Positions 1 through 8,839 are shown, numbered from the stretch's first letter. The stretch is 64,000 nucleotides of DNA from an uncultured Parabacteroides sp. (GCF_902493135.1 NZ_CABUOD010000008.1:73321-137320), one strand, 5' to 3'. The notes: generated from the sequence alone by a model not told the origin. Numbers and translations: made by a program.

Positions 1-1
1 A

Positions 2-394
2 AAGCGTTTCGGTGTTTCATTGGAAGATAACCTGCTGGAATCGTTAGACCAATATGTGAGCGAGAATGGTTTTGCCAATCGTTCGCAGGCTATCCGTTTT
101 CTGGTGGAGAAGAATGTCGCTGAAAAGAAATGGCAGTGTAACCATATCGTGGCAGGTACGATTATCCTTATGTATGATCAGGTAAAAAAGGAGATTACTT
201 CCCGGATTGCCGATATCCAACAAAATTATCAGGATGTTATCCTGTCTTCTTCCCAATATTATGTGAACCGGAATTTTTGTCTGCACATCGCGACCGTGAT
301 GGGTACGGCTTACCGTTTGACTGAACTGTCGGACCGGTTGACTACGATAAAGGGACTTAAGCATGGCAAGTTGGTTATGAGCCGGGCGGATTAG
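2..394 (+). CDS. NikR-family ribbon-helix-helix regulator, 5' end missing
   Basis: The reading frame is open from base 2, so the true start lies left of the window; a TTG at 20 is internal. The visible protein starts KRFGVSLEDNLLESLD, the ribbon-helix-helix DNA-binding part of NikR, followed by the ACT-like metal-binding domain ending in GLKHGKLVMS. By alignment from memory to E. coli NikR, the high-affinity nickel ligands His76, His87 and His89 are Gln, Gln and Tyr here, while Cys95 is kept (FCLHIA). NikR represses nickel or metal uptake genes; the neighbour is a TonB-dependent receptor, a common NikR target. The metal sensed by this protein is therefore uncertain. Family confidence is high, nickel response is not. 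Confidence 0.85.
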   Translation, partial: KRFGVSLEDNLLESLDQYVSENGFANRSQAIRFLVEKNVAEKKWQCNHIVAGTIILMYDQVKKEITSRIADIQQNYQDVILSSSQYYVNRNFCLHIATVMGTAYRLTELSDRLTTIKGLKHGKLVMSRAD

Positions 395-484
395 ATATAT
401 TTTTTATCCATGCGGTAGCACGAATTATAAAAAGTGTGACACGATTGAATGTTTGACAGTAGAAATTTAATACATAGAAGAGAG

Positions 485-2368
485 ATGAAAAAAGTAGTTT
501 TACTTGCCTCCGGGCTTTTGTGCAGTTCTCTGGTCTTTGCAAATGATCCGGTTGCAATCGATAGCCTGATTAACTTGCAGGGGGTTGTGATTTCAGCAAA
601 TAAGGTACAGGTGAATCGTAGCAGTGTGCCGCTTACTATCTCGGTGATCGACCGGGACCAAATTGAGGCGAGCAGCGAATCAGCCTTGTTGCCGGTACTG
701 TCGGAACGTGTACCGGGGTTGTTTGTGACAGAAAAAGGGGTTACCGGCTTTGGGGTTTCTTCCGGATCGGCCGGAACGGTGAATATTCGTGGTGTCGGAC
801 AGGGCAACAAGGTGTTGATGTTGTTCGATGGACAGCCGCAATGGACGGGAGTGTTCGGACATTCTTTGCCTGATACCTATGTGGCTTCGGATATAGAGCG
901 CGTGGAAGTGATCCGCGGACCCGGTTCTTTGCTGTATGGTTCTAATGCGATGGGAGGGGTTGTTAATATCATTACCCGCCAGCATAAGCAGCAGGGACGC
1001 CGTACGCAGGCACGTGTCATGTTCGGTTCGTATAATACGCAGAAGTATATGATTAACAATGGATATAACATCGGAAATTTCAGTAGTTTCATATCTGTCA
1101 ATCATGATCGTACGGATGGGCACCGGCCTGATTCGAAATTTGATATCACGAATGGTTTTGCAAACTTAGGATATCGGATGGATGACCATTATAAGGTGAC
1201 CGGAAATTTGAGTCTTGCTAAATACAATACGGAAGATCCTGGTATGATCACCGCTCCCAAGTTGGATCATGTGATGCATATCTTACGTGGAACGACCTCT
1301 TTCGCATTGGAGAATCATCATGAGAAGACAAGCGGGGCACTTCGTGTTTTCTATAATTGGGGACATCATAAAATCAACGACGGCTATTCGGAAGGGAAGC
1401 AACCGAGCCCGTTCCTGTTTTATTCGGACGACCACAATACGGGAATCCAATTATATCAGTCTTTCCGTCTGGTGAAAGGGAATACATTTACGGCAGGTGT
1501 CGATTATAAGAATTGGGGCGGACATGCCTGGAATGATTCGATCAAAGGTACGATCGGGGAGGTTGTCGATAAATCGGTTCACGAAGTGGCGGGGTATGCC
1601 ATCATGCAGCAGGATTTGTTTGATATCTTGAGTTTGAATGCCGGTGTACGTTATGAACATAGCAGTGCTTATGGGGGAGAGTGGGTTCCGCAAGCGGGTT
1701 TTGCGATCCGTCCGTTTGAAGGGAATACGATAAAAGGTTCTTTTTCTAAAGGCTACAGAAGTCCTACGTTGCGTGAATTGTATATTTCTTATCTTCCTTA
1801 TTCGAAAGCTAATCCGGATCTGAAACCGGAAAGTATGTTGACTTATGAATTGTCTATCGGCCAATTCCTGCTGGATAATCGTTTACATGCCGAACTGACT
1901 GCTTTTTATATGGATGGCAAGGACATGATTTCGGTTGTAAACCGGCAGATGTCCAACATCGGGCGCTTTTATAATAAAGGTATAGAATTCGAAGCCGGTT
2001 ATCAGGTCTGTAAGAATTTGAATCTGGATATGAATTACAGCTATTTATATATGAATAAGGAAATAGAAGCGGCTCCGGCACATAAATTATATGCCAGTGC
2101 TACTTATACGCCCGGACGTTTTACCTTTAATATGAGTCTACAGTCTATTTTCGATCTCTATACTACGGTTGGAAAGACACCGGAAGATAATAAAAAAGAG
2201 GATTACACGGTCCTGAATGCCCGTGCTTCTTATCGTTTCGGTTCGTTGGATAAGGGTTTGAAGCTCTTTGTAAAAGGTGAGAATCTGACGGCTACCCGTT
2301 ATTCGATAAACGAGGGATATCCGATGCCGAAGGCAACCTTTATGGCTGGAATCGATGTCACTTTCTAA
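485..2368 (+). CDS. TonB-dependent outer-membrane receptor
   Basis: The protein is about 627 residues and imports a scarce ligand across the outer membrane using TonB energy. I chose the ATG at 485 over an upstream in-frame start at 449 because it opens a clean signal peptide (MKKVVLLASGLLCSSLVFA) and has an AGAAGAGAG ribosome site. The plug domain covers roughly residues 30-160, with the conserved IERVEVIRGPGSLLYGSNAM and GGVVNIITR segments; the rest is a 22-strand barrel ending in an aromatic residue (VTF). There is no CarboxypepD_reg or STN domain, so it is not a SusC. The gene follows a NikR-like regulator and precedes cobalamin-related genes (cbiA, PduO-type), so the ligand could be a metal chelate or a corrinoid. 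The substrate is not decided by sequence. Confidence 0.9.
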   Translation: MKKVVLLASGLLCSSLVFANDPVAIDSLINLQGVVISANKVQVNRSSVPLTISVIDRDQIEASSESALLPVLSERVPGLFVTEKGVTGFGVSSGSAGTVNIRGVGQGNKVLMLFDGQPQWTGVFGHSLPDTYVASDIERVEVIRGPGSLLYGSNAMGGVVNIITRQHKQQGRRTQARVMFGSYNTQKYMINNGYNIGNFSSFISVNHDRTDGHRPDSKFDITNGFANLGYRMDDHYKVTGNLSLAKYNTEDPGMITAPKLDHVMHILRGTTSFALENHHEKTSGALRVFYNWGHHKINDGYSEGKQPSPFLFYSDDHNTGIQLYQSFRLVKGNTFTAGVDYKNWGGHAWNDSIKGTIGEVVDKSVHEVAGYAIMQQDLFDILSLNAGVRYEHSSAYGGEWVPQAGFAIRPFEGNTIKGSFSKGYRSPTLRELYISYLPYSKANPDLKPESMLTYELSIGQFLLDNRLHAELTAFYMDGKDMISVVNRQMSNIGRFYNKGIEFEAGYQVCKNLNLDMNYSYLYMNKEIEAAPAHKLYASATYTPGRFTFNMSLQSIFDLYTTVGKTPEDNKKEDYTVLNARASYRFGSLDKGLKLFVKGENLTATRYSINEGYPMPKATFMAGIDVTF

Positions 2369-2378
2369 ACATTTTGTA

Positions 2379-2386
2379 TACCTTTG
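2379..2386 (+). promoter_or_regulatory. Bacteroidetes -7 box for panB
   Basis: TACCTTTG fits the TAnnTTTG -7 consensus of Bacteroidetes housekeeping promoters and lies 29 bp before the panB start. No clear TTTG is seen at the -33 distance. Confidence 0.5.
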
Positions 2387-2414
2387 CGCCTTGTAACATT
2401 TAATAAAAATCATT

Positions 2415-3242
2415 ATGTCAGTTGCAAAGAGGGATTTAGAGGATAATAGAAAGGTGACCACACATCGCCTGATAGAAATGAAACAGCGTGGAGAGAAGAT
2501 TTCCATGTTGACAGCTTACGATTATTCGATGGCTACTTTGATCGATCAGGCCGGTATGGATGTTATCTTGGTCGGCGATTCTGCTTCCAATGTAATGGCC
2601 GGTAACGTGACGACACTGCCGATCACGCTGGACCAGATGATCTACCACGGTAAATCGGTGATGAAAGCCGTTAAGCGTGCGTTGGTTGTAGTAGACCTGC
2701 CCTTCGGTACGTATCAGGGTAACTCGAAAGAGGCGTTGGCCTCCGCTATCCGTGTGATGAAGGAAACCCATGCGGACTGTATCAAACTCGAAGGTGGTGC
2801 GGAAATACGGGAATCGATCGAACGTATTTTGTGTGCCGGTATTCCTGTTATGGGACATTTGGGATTGACTCCCCAGTCGATTAATAAATTCGGAACCTAC
2901 ACCGTTCGTGCCCGCGAAGAGGCAGAAGCAAAGAAACTGATCGAAGATGCTCATCTGTTGGAAGAAATCGGTTGTTTCGCGATCGTTCTGGAAAAGATTC
3001 CGGCTACTCTGGCTGCACAGGTCGCTTCCGAATTGACGATTCCTATTATAGGCATCGGGGCCGGTGGCAGTGTTGACGGACAGGTTTTGGTCATGCATGA
3101 CATGCTGGGTATCAATCAGGGGTTCTCTCCTCGTTTCCTGCGCCGTTATGCAAATCTGGCTGAGGGAATTACCCGTGCCGTACAGAATTATATCGAAGAT
3201 GTAAAGACCCAGGACTTCCCGAACGAGAAGGAACAATACTAA
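2415..3242 (+). CDS. panB: 3-methyl-2-oxobutanoate hydroxymethyltransferase
   Basis: Cytoplasmic enzyme of pantothenate synthesis that transfers a hydroxymethyl group from methylene-tetrahydrofolate to alpha-ketoisovalerate, giving ketopantoate. The 275-residue length fits the family. Seen motifs are TAYDYSMATLIDQAGMD near residue 37, the metal-binding VILVGDSASNV, VVVDLPFGTYQG and the IKLEGG segment, and a C-terminal IIGIGAGGSVDGQVLVMHDM. The start follows a short leader with its own -7 box, and a hairpin terminator follows the stop, so it is probably a single-gene unit. No other pan gene is adjacent. Confidence 0.97.
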   Translation: MSVAKRDLEDNRKVTTHRLIEMKQRGEKISMLTAYDYSMATLIDQAGMDVILVGDSASNVMAGNVTTLPITLDQMIYHGKSVMKAVKRALVVVDLPFGTYQGNSKEALASAIRVMKETHADCIKLEGGAEIRESIERILCAGIPVMGHLGLTPQSINKFGTYTVRAREEAEAKKLIEDAHLLEEIGCFAIVLEKIPATLAAQVASELTIPIIGIGAGGSVDGQVLVMHDMLGINQGFSPRFLRRYANLAEGITRAVQNYIEDVKTQDFPNEKEQY

Positions 3243-3263
3243 ATAATTATTGTAATATAGATA

Positions 3264-3292
3264 AAAGCCTCGGATTGACTATTCGGGGCTTT
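3264..3292 (+). terminator. Intrinsic terminator of panB
   Basis: An 11-bp stem (3264-3274 with 3282-3292, two G-U pairs) with a 7-nt loop lies 20 bp after the panB stop. The T-tract is short (TTTG). It sits just before the cbiA promoter. Confidence 0.6.
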
Positions 3293-3296
3293 GTCG

Positions 3297-3304
3297 TATA
3301 TTTG
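3297..3304 (+). promoter_or_regulatory. Bacteroidetes -7 box for cbiA
   Basis: TATATTTG is a perfect TAnnTTTG match 24 bp before the cbiA ATG. A TTG at 3275-3277 is at about the right distance for a weak -33 element and lies in the panB terminator hairpin. Confidence 0.6.
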
Positions 3305-3328
3305 TAGTTCTTACAAAAACATACGGGT

Positions 3329-4660
3329 ATGCAATCTCATCTACTGATCGGTGCCGCTTCATCGGGAAGCGGAAAAACTACATTTACGCTCGGTTTGCTT
3401 CGTGCTTTGAAGAATCGTTCGCTTAAGGTACAGCCATTTAAATGTGGGCCGGACTATATCGATACGCGTCATCACAGGATGGCTGCCGGTAGTCCGTCTG
3501 TGAATCTGGATCTGTTTATGATGTCGGAAGCGCACGTCTGTGATTTGTATGCCAGCTACACCCAAAATAGGGATGTGGCGGTAACCGAAGGTGTGATGGG
3601 GTTGTTTGACGGTTATGACGGTATGAAGGGCAGTAGTGCAGAAATCGCCTGTATGCTGGAAATACCGGTAGTTCTGATTGTCAATGCAAAGAGCACGGCA
3701 TACTCCGTGGCTCCTTTATTGTACGGATTTAAGCATTTTAATAAGAGCATACGTGTAGTAGGAGCTGTGTTTAATTTTGTCGCGTCCGAAAGCCATTATT
3801 CTTTTTTGAAACAGGCTTGCGAGGATGCTGGGGTAGAGGCCTTGGGTTATCTTCCCAAACGTGTGGATGTGGAGATCCCCAGCCGGCATTTAGGATTGTC
3901 ATTGGATGAAGATTTCTGTTTTGAAGAGTTTGCCGACCGTGTAGCGGAACTTGTCGAGAAATATGTAGACATCGATCGCCTGTTGGAACTTACGCAGCCT
4001 ACCCGGACGCCTGTCGTTCCCATATCCGTGGACTTTCATTCCTATGATCGGAAGCCCTCATTTGCGATTGCGATTGCACGCGATGCCGCATTCAGTTTTA
4101 TGTATGAAGCAAATATCCGCTATCTGCATCAGTTAGGGGAAGTGACTTATTTCAGCCCGTTAAAAGATGCTTCTTTGCCGAAAGCCGATTTCGTTTATCT
4201 TCCCGGAGGCTATCCTGAATTATACCTTGCTGCTTTATCATCCAATCAATCTATGCTTCAATCGATTCGTCAGTATGCTGAGAGTGGTGGGAAGCTGTTG
4301 GCTGAATGCGGAGGAATGATGTATCTTTGCGACGGGATACGGGATAAAGAAGGAAAGGTTTACCCGATGGCAGGTGTGTTGCACCAGTCCGCTACCATGG
4401 AAAATATGAAATTGCGTTTGGGATACCGTACCTTATTATATAAGGGTTCTCATCTGAAAGGCCACGAGTTTCATTACTCCCGTATTGTAAGACAAAAGAA
4501 CCCGCTTCCATCCTGTGCTGCTGCCACTACGGCCAAAGGAGTGGAAACGGATACTTCGCTTTTTTCTTATAACAACGTACGAGCCGGATATACCCATTTG
4601 TATTGGGCAGATCCGGCTACAAATGAATGGTTCACCAATTATCTGTACGGAAAGGAATAA
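3329..4660 (+). CDS. cbiA: Cobyrinate a,c-diamide synthase
   Basis: ATP- and glutamine-dependent amidation of the a and c carboxylates of cobyrinate or hydrogenobyrinate in corrin synthesis. The N-terminal P-loop dethiobiotin-synthetase-like domain shows GAASSGSGKTTFTLGLL at residues 8-24 and CGPDYIDTRHH. The C-terminal class I glutamine amidotransferase domain shows YLPGGYPELY, the nucleophile Cys in AECGGMMYL, and the His of EFHYSR. Length (443) is normal. The gene stands alone with its own promoter, but a cobalamin adenosyltransferase gene lies 1.5 kb downstream, supporting corrinoid salvage or synthesis. Its 3' end overlaps the convergent esterase gene by 29 bp. Confidence 0.96.
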   Translation: MQSHLLIGAASSGSGKTTFTLGLLRALKNRSLKVQPFKCGPDYIDTRHHRMAAGSPSVNLDLFMMSEAHVCDLYASYTQNRDVAVTEGVMGLFDGYDGMKGSSAEIACMLEIPVVLIVNAKSTAYSVAPLLYGFKHFNKSIRVVGAVFNFVASESHYSFLKQACEDAGVEALGYLPKRVDVEIPSRHLGLSLDEDFCFEEFADRVAELVEKYVDIDRLLELTQPTRTPVVPISVDFHSYDRKPSFAIAIARDAAFSFMYEANIRYLHQLGEVTYFSPLKDASLPKADFVYLPGGYPELYLAALSSNQSMLQSIRQYAESGGKLLAECGGMMYLCDGIRDKEGKVYPMAGVLHQSATMENMKLRLGYRTLLYKGSHLKGHEFHYSRIVRQKNPLPSCAAATTAKGVETDTSLFSYNNVRAGYTHLYWADPATNEWFTNYLYGKE

Positions 4661-6050
4661 CCGGAAGGTTACGGTGGTTCTTCAGATTACCCGGTTGGAA
4701 GTTACGGAAACAATAGCGAACGGCTACGGGATTTTTTACTTTCCGGGAAGATACGATGATTTCGTTCGGATTGGAACCGAATTCGGCTTTTGCCGGATGG
4801 AATACTTTATTTGGTCCGGCGATTTCAAACCCTTCTATACCGATCCACGGGCTGAATCCTTTTTCAGCGTTATCGAATCGGACCGTAATTTTGTTTCCGT
4901 TGACCTGCATCTCCCTATAAGAAGGACTGTCTGCAATGATCCCTTTATAACCGTATGTTTTGACTAAAGCCTGATAAGCCAGTCGATCGCCGATATCCTT
5001 TTTGTTTTGAGGGTGGATCTGCGGGGCTTCATAAGGTTCGACCAGATCATTGGTCGAGATCAGGCCACTGTTGGGAATCAATGTTTGTGCCTTAAATTGT
5101 GCTTCACGCAACAAGGCTCCGTCGATCGCATCCGGTTTGTTGTTATAAGCGAAAGGAGCGATTTCTACAATATAGAAGGGAATATCCCCCTCTTTCCAGA
5201 GCGAACGCCACTGCTTGACCATCGTGACCAGCCGATCGGCATATGTGTCGGCTTTTCCTACGTTGCCACATCCCTGGTACCAGGCAAAACCTTTGATTGT
5301 ATAATTCCGGCACGGATAAAGCAGGGCATTGTACATAATCATCGGATGTGTCCAACTCCTTTCCTTTTGTCCGGCTTCGTTGAGGTCTATATCCGGATAG
5401 TTTTTCAATATTTCTTCGGGCAACCATCCTTCCACACGGGAACCGCCCCAAGAGCAGTTGATGATGCCGACGGGCACCTGCAAAGTGCGTTGCAATGCTA
5501 AAGCGTAAAAATACCCGGTGGCGCTGAACCATTGTGCGTTTTCGGTAGTCGGCTGTTTCCATTCTCCGTTCGCATATGTCTGCGGGGTGAGAGCACTTTT
5601 GCGTTCGATAGTCGCCATGCGGATACCCGGATGGTTGGGGGCATCGGCTATTACATTATTGGAATCGTGTATCGGACATTTATCGAAACCGTTCAAAGGC
5701 ATTTCCATATTGGACTGTCCGGAGCAGAACCAGACTTCACCGATCAGCACGTCGTGAAGTGTCACGGGCTCTCCATCGCTGATCGTCAGGGTCTGCGGGA
5801 TAAAGTTTGCACTGGGTGTTCCGATTGCCGTTTCCCAGAATCCCTGGTCGTTTGCTTTCGTCTCTACAGGCTGGTTGCTCCAGGATGCCTGGATGGTAAC
5901 AATACTGTTGGGAGTCGCTTCTCCCCATAAGCGTGCATCGGTTTGCTGTTGGAGTACCATATGGTCGCTTAACAATTGCGGTAATTTTACTTTGGCATTA
6001 GCCGTTATGCAACATAACAGGCAGAATGCAGGAATCAGATTTGCTTTCAT
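4632..6050 (-). CDS. Secreted sialate O-acetylesterase-like hydrolase
   Basis: The protein is about 472 residues. The start at 6050 gives a signal peptide (MKANLIPAFCLLCCITANA), whereas an upstream start at 6077 would add nine poor residues. SGNH-type catalytic core: the nucleophile Ser is in CSGQSNMEMPL near residue 100, SWGGSRVEGWLPEE is the Asn/Gly block, and the acid-base pair lies in NDLVEPYEAPQIHPQNKKD. Members of this SASA family remove O-acetyl groups from sialic acids or from plant glycans in the periplasm. No sialidase is next to it, so the substrate is open. It is transcribed from a promoter shared back-to-back with the adenosyltransferase gene. Confidence 0.88.
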   Translation of the reverse strand: MKANLIPAFCLLCCITANAKVKLPQLLSDHMVLQQQTDARLWGEATPNSIVTIQASWSNQPVETKANDQGFWETAIGTPSANFIPQTLTISDGEPVTLHDVLIGEVWFCSGQSNMEMPLNGFDKCPIHDSNNVIADAPNHPGIRMATIERKSALTPQTYANGEWKQPTTENAQWFSATGYFYALALQRTLQVPVGIINCSWGGSRVEGWLPEEILKNYPDIDLNEAGQKERSWTHPMIMYNALLYPCRNYTIKGFAWYQGCGNVGKADTYADRLVTMVKQWRSLWKEGDIPFYIVEIAPFAYNNKPDAIDGALLREAQFKAQTLIPNSGLISTNDLVEPYEAPQIHPQNKKDIGDRLAYQALVKTYGYKGIIADSPSYREMQVNGNKITVRFDNAEKGFSPWIGIEGFEIAGPNKVFHPAKAEFGSNPNEIIVSSRKVKNPVAVRYCFRNFQPGNLKNHRNLPVIPFRTDNW

Positions 6051-6074
6051 AAAAATTAGATTAAATACAATAGT

Positions 6075-6095
6075 CAAAGATAATGGTTATATTTG
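6075..6095. promoter_or_regulatory. Back-to-back promoters of esterase and adenosyltransferase genes
   Basis: Two -7 boxes face away from each other: TATCTTTG on the minus strand (6082-6075) for the esterase and TATATTTG on the plus strand (6088-6095) for the adenosyltransferase. They are five bases apart, so the two transcripts are likely to compete or be co-regulated. Confidence 0.6.
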
Positions 6096-6122
6096 TCACG
6101 ATACTTATCAAATTTGATAAAA

Positions 6123-6701
6123 ATGAGAATATACACGCGTGGAGGAGATAACGGCCGCACCGGAATTCATGGTGGCGAACGAGTGGATAAAGACGATATC
6201 CGGATCGAAGCGAACGGGACATTGGATGAAGTGAATGCCGAGATCGGCATTGTCCGTGCTTTGCTGCCTACCGAACATGAATGGCAGGACTTGTTGGGAA
6301 AAATACAACGGGAGATGATGGTGGTAATGTCGCATGTGGCGACTCCGTCCGGCATTCGTCATAAGAACCCGAACAAAATATCCGGTGATCTGGTTACTTT
6401 TTGTGAGGAACGTATTGATGCTTTATCGGGGCAGATGACAGATAACGGTTACTTTATCCTGCCCGGCGGCTCTTTGGTTTCCGCCCACTTGCAGTCGGCC
6501 CGTACGATCGTACGCCGTGCCGAACGCCGTCTGTGGACATTGAACCGGAAAGATCCGGTTTCTCCTGAGATCATGCAGTTCGTGAACCGCCTTTCCGATT
6601 TGTTTTTTACAATGGCGCGTTATGAAATGTTTTGCCAGGGGAATGCGGAGGAGCGCTGGCAGTCGTTTTTGTATAAGCGGAAAAAGCAGAACAATACCTG
6701 A
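6123..6701 (+). CDS. PduO-type cob(I)yrinic acid a,c-diamide adenosyltransferase
   Basis: The enzyme moves the adenosyl group of ATP to cob(I)alamin, making coenzyme B12. The ATG at 6123 gives the typical N-terminus IYTRGGDNGRTGIHGGERV; an ATG at 6093 would lie inside the promoter. The signature TRGGDNGRTG binds ATP, IEANGTLDEVNAEIG is the trimer-forming helix, and RTIVRRAERRLWTL carries the ATP-contacting arginines. Length is 192 residues, normal for the family. Together with cbiA upstream it indicates active corrinoid metabolism. Confidence 0.95.
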   Translation: MRIYTRGGDNGRTGIHGGERVDKDDIRIEANGTLDEVNAEIGIVRALLPTEHEWQDLLGKIQREMMVVMSHVATPSGIRHKNPNKISGDLVTFCEERIDALSGQMTDNGYFILPGGSLVSAHLQSARTIVRRAERRLWTLNRKDPVSPEIMQFVNRLSDLFFTMARYEMFCQGNAEERWQSFLYKRKKQNNT

Positions 6702-6718
6702 TGATGCATAAAAAAGAA

Positions 6719-6740
6719 GTGTTCACATTTTTGTGAATAC
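6719..6740. promoter_or_regulatory. Inverted-repeat operator of the higBA operon
   Basis: Arms of nine bases (6719-6727 and 6732-6740, one mismatch, core TTCACA-TTTT-TGTGAA) overlap the -33 box of the higBA promoter. An XRE antitoxin bound there would block RNA polymerase, the usual autoregulation of HigBA systems. The position is seen; the binding is inferred. Confidence 0.65.
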
Positions 6741-6761
6741 TGGAAGAATATAGTATATTTG
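6730..6761 (+). promoter_or_regulatory. higBA promoter
   Basis: TTTG at 6730-6733, a 20-bp spacer and TATATTTG at 6754-6761 give a full match to the Bacteroidetes promoter pattern, 20 bp before the toxin start. Confidence 0.8.
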
Positions 6762-6781
6762 TACGCAAATACGAGAACGAT

Positions 6782-7099
6782 ATGGTTGTTACATTCGAAG
6801 AAGCATATTTGCGTGACCTTTACGAGAAAGGAAAGACTGATGACAAGAAGCATCGTTATCAGCCTGATGTGATAAGGCGTTATCAAAAGTGTATAGATTT
6901 TCTTTTGGATGCTAAGAAGGTAGAAGAACTCCTTTTGATAAATTCCTTGAATTATGAGGCACTGAAAGGCGATAAGACGGGTATTTCTTCTGTACGGGTG
7001 AATAACAAGTACCGAGTTGAATTTACCGTAAGGGATTCGATGGAAGAACCGATTGTTACCGTATGTAATATAATAGAATTGTCAAACCATTATAAATGA
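6782..7099 (+). CDS. higB: HigB-type RelE-fold mRNA interferase toxin
   Basis: A 105-residue ribosome-dependent endoribonuclease toxin of the HigB/RelE group. The sequence shows the family pattern: INSLNYEALKGDKTGISSVRV followed by NNKYRVEFTV, where the Arg residues line the active groove, and a C-terminal hydrophobic strand before HYK. Toxin precedes antitoxin, the order typical of HigBA, and the stop overlaps the antitoxin ATG as ATGA. Regulation is probably by the palindrome over its promoter. Confidence 0.88.
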   Translation: MVVTFEEAYLRDLYEKGKTDDKKHRYQPDVIRRYQKCIDFLLDAKKVEELLLINSLNYEALKGDKTGISSVRVNNKYRVEFTVRDSMEEPIVTVCNIIELSNHYK

Positions 7100-7452
7100 T
7101 TGTAGCTATGATTACACTTCAAGGTATTGATCCTAAAATGATTGCCAATAATTTGACTCCATCCGAACCCATACATCCAGGCGAGTTGATAAAGGATGAG
7201 ATAGAATATCGAGGTATTTCGCAGCGGAAATTGGCAGCGCAAATGGGGATTTCTCCGACATTGCTTAATGAAATATTGAATGGTAAGCGTTCTGTGTCGA
7301 CAGAATATGCCCTTCTGTTTGAAGCTGCGCTTGGCATTGATGCAGAAGTTTGGATTCGTCAGCAAACCCGGTATGACATGCAAATGGCAAAATCCGATAC
7401 CTCTTTTTTGGAGAGATTGGCCCATATTAGAAAAATAGTGGCAGTATTATAG
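7096..7452 (+). CDS. higA: HigA-type XRE antitoxin
   Basis: Antitoxin and autorepressor of about 118 residues; an alternative ATG at 7108 would shorten it by four. The start EPIHPGELIKDEI is the hallmark of HigA/VapI proteins, followed by a helix-turn-helix (SQRKLAAQMGISPTLLNEIL, NGKRSVSTEYALLFEAALG) and DAEVWIRQQTRYDMQMAK. It is translationally coupled to higB by a 4-bp overlap. The family binds the toxin and represses the operon through an inverted repeat like the one at 6719-6740. Confidence 0.9.
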   Translation: MIVAMITLQGIDPKMIANNLTPSEPIHPGELIKDEIEYRGISQRKLAAQMGISPTLLNEILNGKRSVSTEYALLFEAALGIDAEVWIRQQTRYDMQMAKSDTSFLERLAHIRKIVAVL

Positions 7453-7479
7453 TAGGAACAGAGCAAAATAAGAATAAAT

Positions 7480-8838
7480 ATGACATCCGTAAAAAAATAT
7501 ATCGAGTCCAACAAAGCCCGTTTCATCGAAGAGCTTTTCTCTTTGATCCGTATTCCGTCGATAAGTGCCAAGCATGAACATAAGCCTGATATGGAGGCAT
7601 GTGCGAAACGCTGGACAGAACTCTTGCTTGCCGCCGGTGCCGATAAAGCGGTTGTGATGCCGACCGAAGGCAATCCGGTCGTGTATGGGGAAAAGATGGT
7701 TTCTCCTGAGGCGCAGACCGTTTTGGTCTATTCGCACTATGACGTAATGCCCGCCGAGCCGCTTGACCTGTGGAAGAGCCGTCCGTTCGAACCCGAAATC
7801 CGGGACGGACGTATCTGGGCACGTGGTGCGGATGATGATAAAGGGCAGGCCATGATGCAGGTAAAAGGTTTCGAAACCGCCCTGAATCTGAATTTGCTGA
7901 AATGTAATGTGAAGTTTATCTTCGAAGGAGAAGAAGAGATCGGTTCGCCGAGCCTCGAAGCCTTCTGCCGTACGCATAAAGAATTGTTGAAAGCGGATGT
8001 GATCCTGGTTTCCGATACCAGCATGGTCAGTGCCGAAACGCCATCCCTGACAACCGGACTTCGTGGGCTTGCCTATTGGGAGATCGAGGTCACGGGGCCT
8101 AACCGGGATTTGCATTCCGGCCATTTCGGTGGTGCGGTTGCCAACCCGATCAATGTGTTGTGTAAGCTGATGGCCGATATAACGGATGCTGACGGGCGCA
8201 TCACAATTCCCGGTTTCTACGATGATGTGGAAGAGGTTTCGCCTGCCGAACGCGAGATGATCGCCCGGATTCCATTTGATGAAGCGAAATATAAAGCGGC
8301 CATCGGTGTGGATGAGTTGTTGGGTGAGAAAGGATATTCCACTTTGGAACGCAACAGTTGTCGTCCGTCCTTCGATATCTGCGGCATCTGGGGCGGTTAT
8401 ACGGAAGAGGGCAGCAAGACGGTTCTTTCTTCCAAAGCCTATGCCAAAGTATCCTGCCGTTTGGTTCCGCATCAGGACCATGAGAAGATTTCAAAACTGT
8501 TTGAAGCCTACATTGCCCGTGTGGCTCCGGCTTATGTCAAGGTAAAAGTGACGCCTAAACACGGTGGACAGGGCTATGTCTGCCCGATCGACCTTCCCGC
8601 TTATAAGGCGGCTGAAGAAGCCGTTGCCGTGGCTTTTGGCAAACGTCCGTTGGCCGTGCGCCGTGGCGGTAGTATCCCTATTATCTCGACATTCGAGCAG
8701 GTATTGGGCATCAAGACCGTCCTGATGGGATTCGGCCTCGAACAGAATGCGATCCATTCGCCGAACGAAAGTTGTACGCTTGATTTCTTTTACAAGGGAA
8801 TCGAGTCGGTAGCCGAATTTTATAAACGATTCGATTGA
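7480..8838 (+). CDS. M20-family dipeptidase
   Basis: A cytoplasmic zinc peptidase of 452 residues, similar to carnosinase/CPG2-type dipeptidases. Metal and catalytic motifs seen are YSHYDVMPAEP (His and Asp) near residue 89, RGADDDKGQ (bridging Asp), the general base and metal Glu pair in FEGEEEIGS, DVILVSD, and a C-terminal His in QNAIHSPNE. The lid/dimer domain with GPNRDLHSGHFGG lies in the middle. The next gene starts two bases after its stop, so it heads a run of cotranscribed genes. The exact peptide substrate cannot be read. Confidence 0.92.
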   Translation: MTSVKKYIESNKARFIEELFSLIRIPSISAKHEHKPDMEACAKRWTELLLAAGADKAVVMPTEGNPVVYGEKMVSPEAQTVLVYSHYDVMPAEPLDLWKSRPFEPEIRDGRIWARGADDDKGQAMMQVKGFETALNLNLLKCNVKFIFEGEEEIGSPSLEAFCRTHKELLKADVILVSDTSMVSAETPSLTTGLRGLAYWEIEVTGPNRDLHSGHFGGAVANPINVLCKLMADITDADGRITIPGFYDDVEEVSPAEREMIARIPFDEAKYKAAIGVDELLGEKGYSTLERNSCRPSFDICGIWGGYTEEGSKTVLSSKAYAKVSCRLVPHQDHEKISKLFEAYIARVAPAYVKVKVTPKHGGQGYVCPIDLPAYKAAEEAVAVAFGKRPLAVRRGGSIPIISTFEQVLGIKTVLMGFGLEQNAIHSPNESCTLDFFYKGIESVAEFYKRFD

Positions 8839-8839
8839 T

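Noticed and set aside
3243..3328. Cobalamin riboswitch before cbiA
   Set aside because: The spacer is only 86 bp and holds a terminator and a promoter; no B12-box-like sequence is seen.
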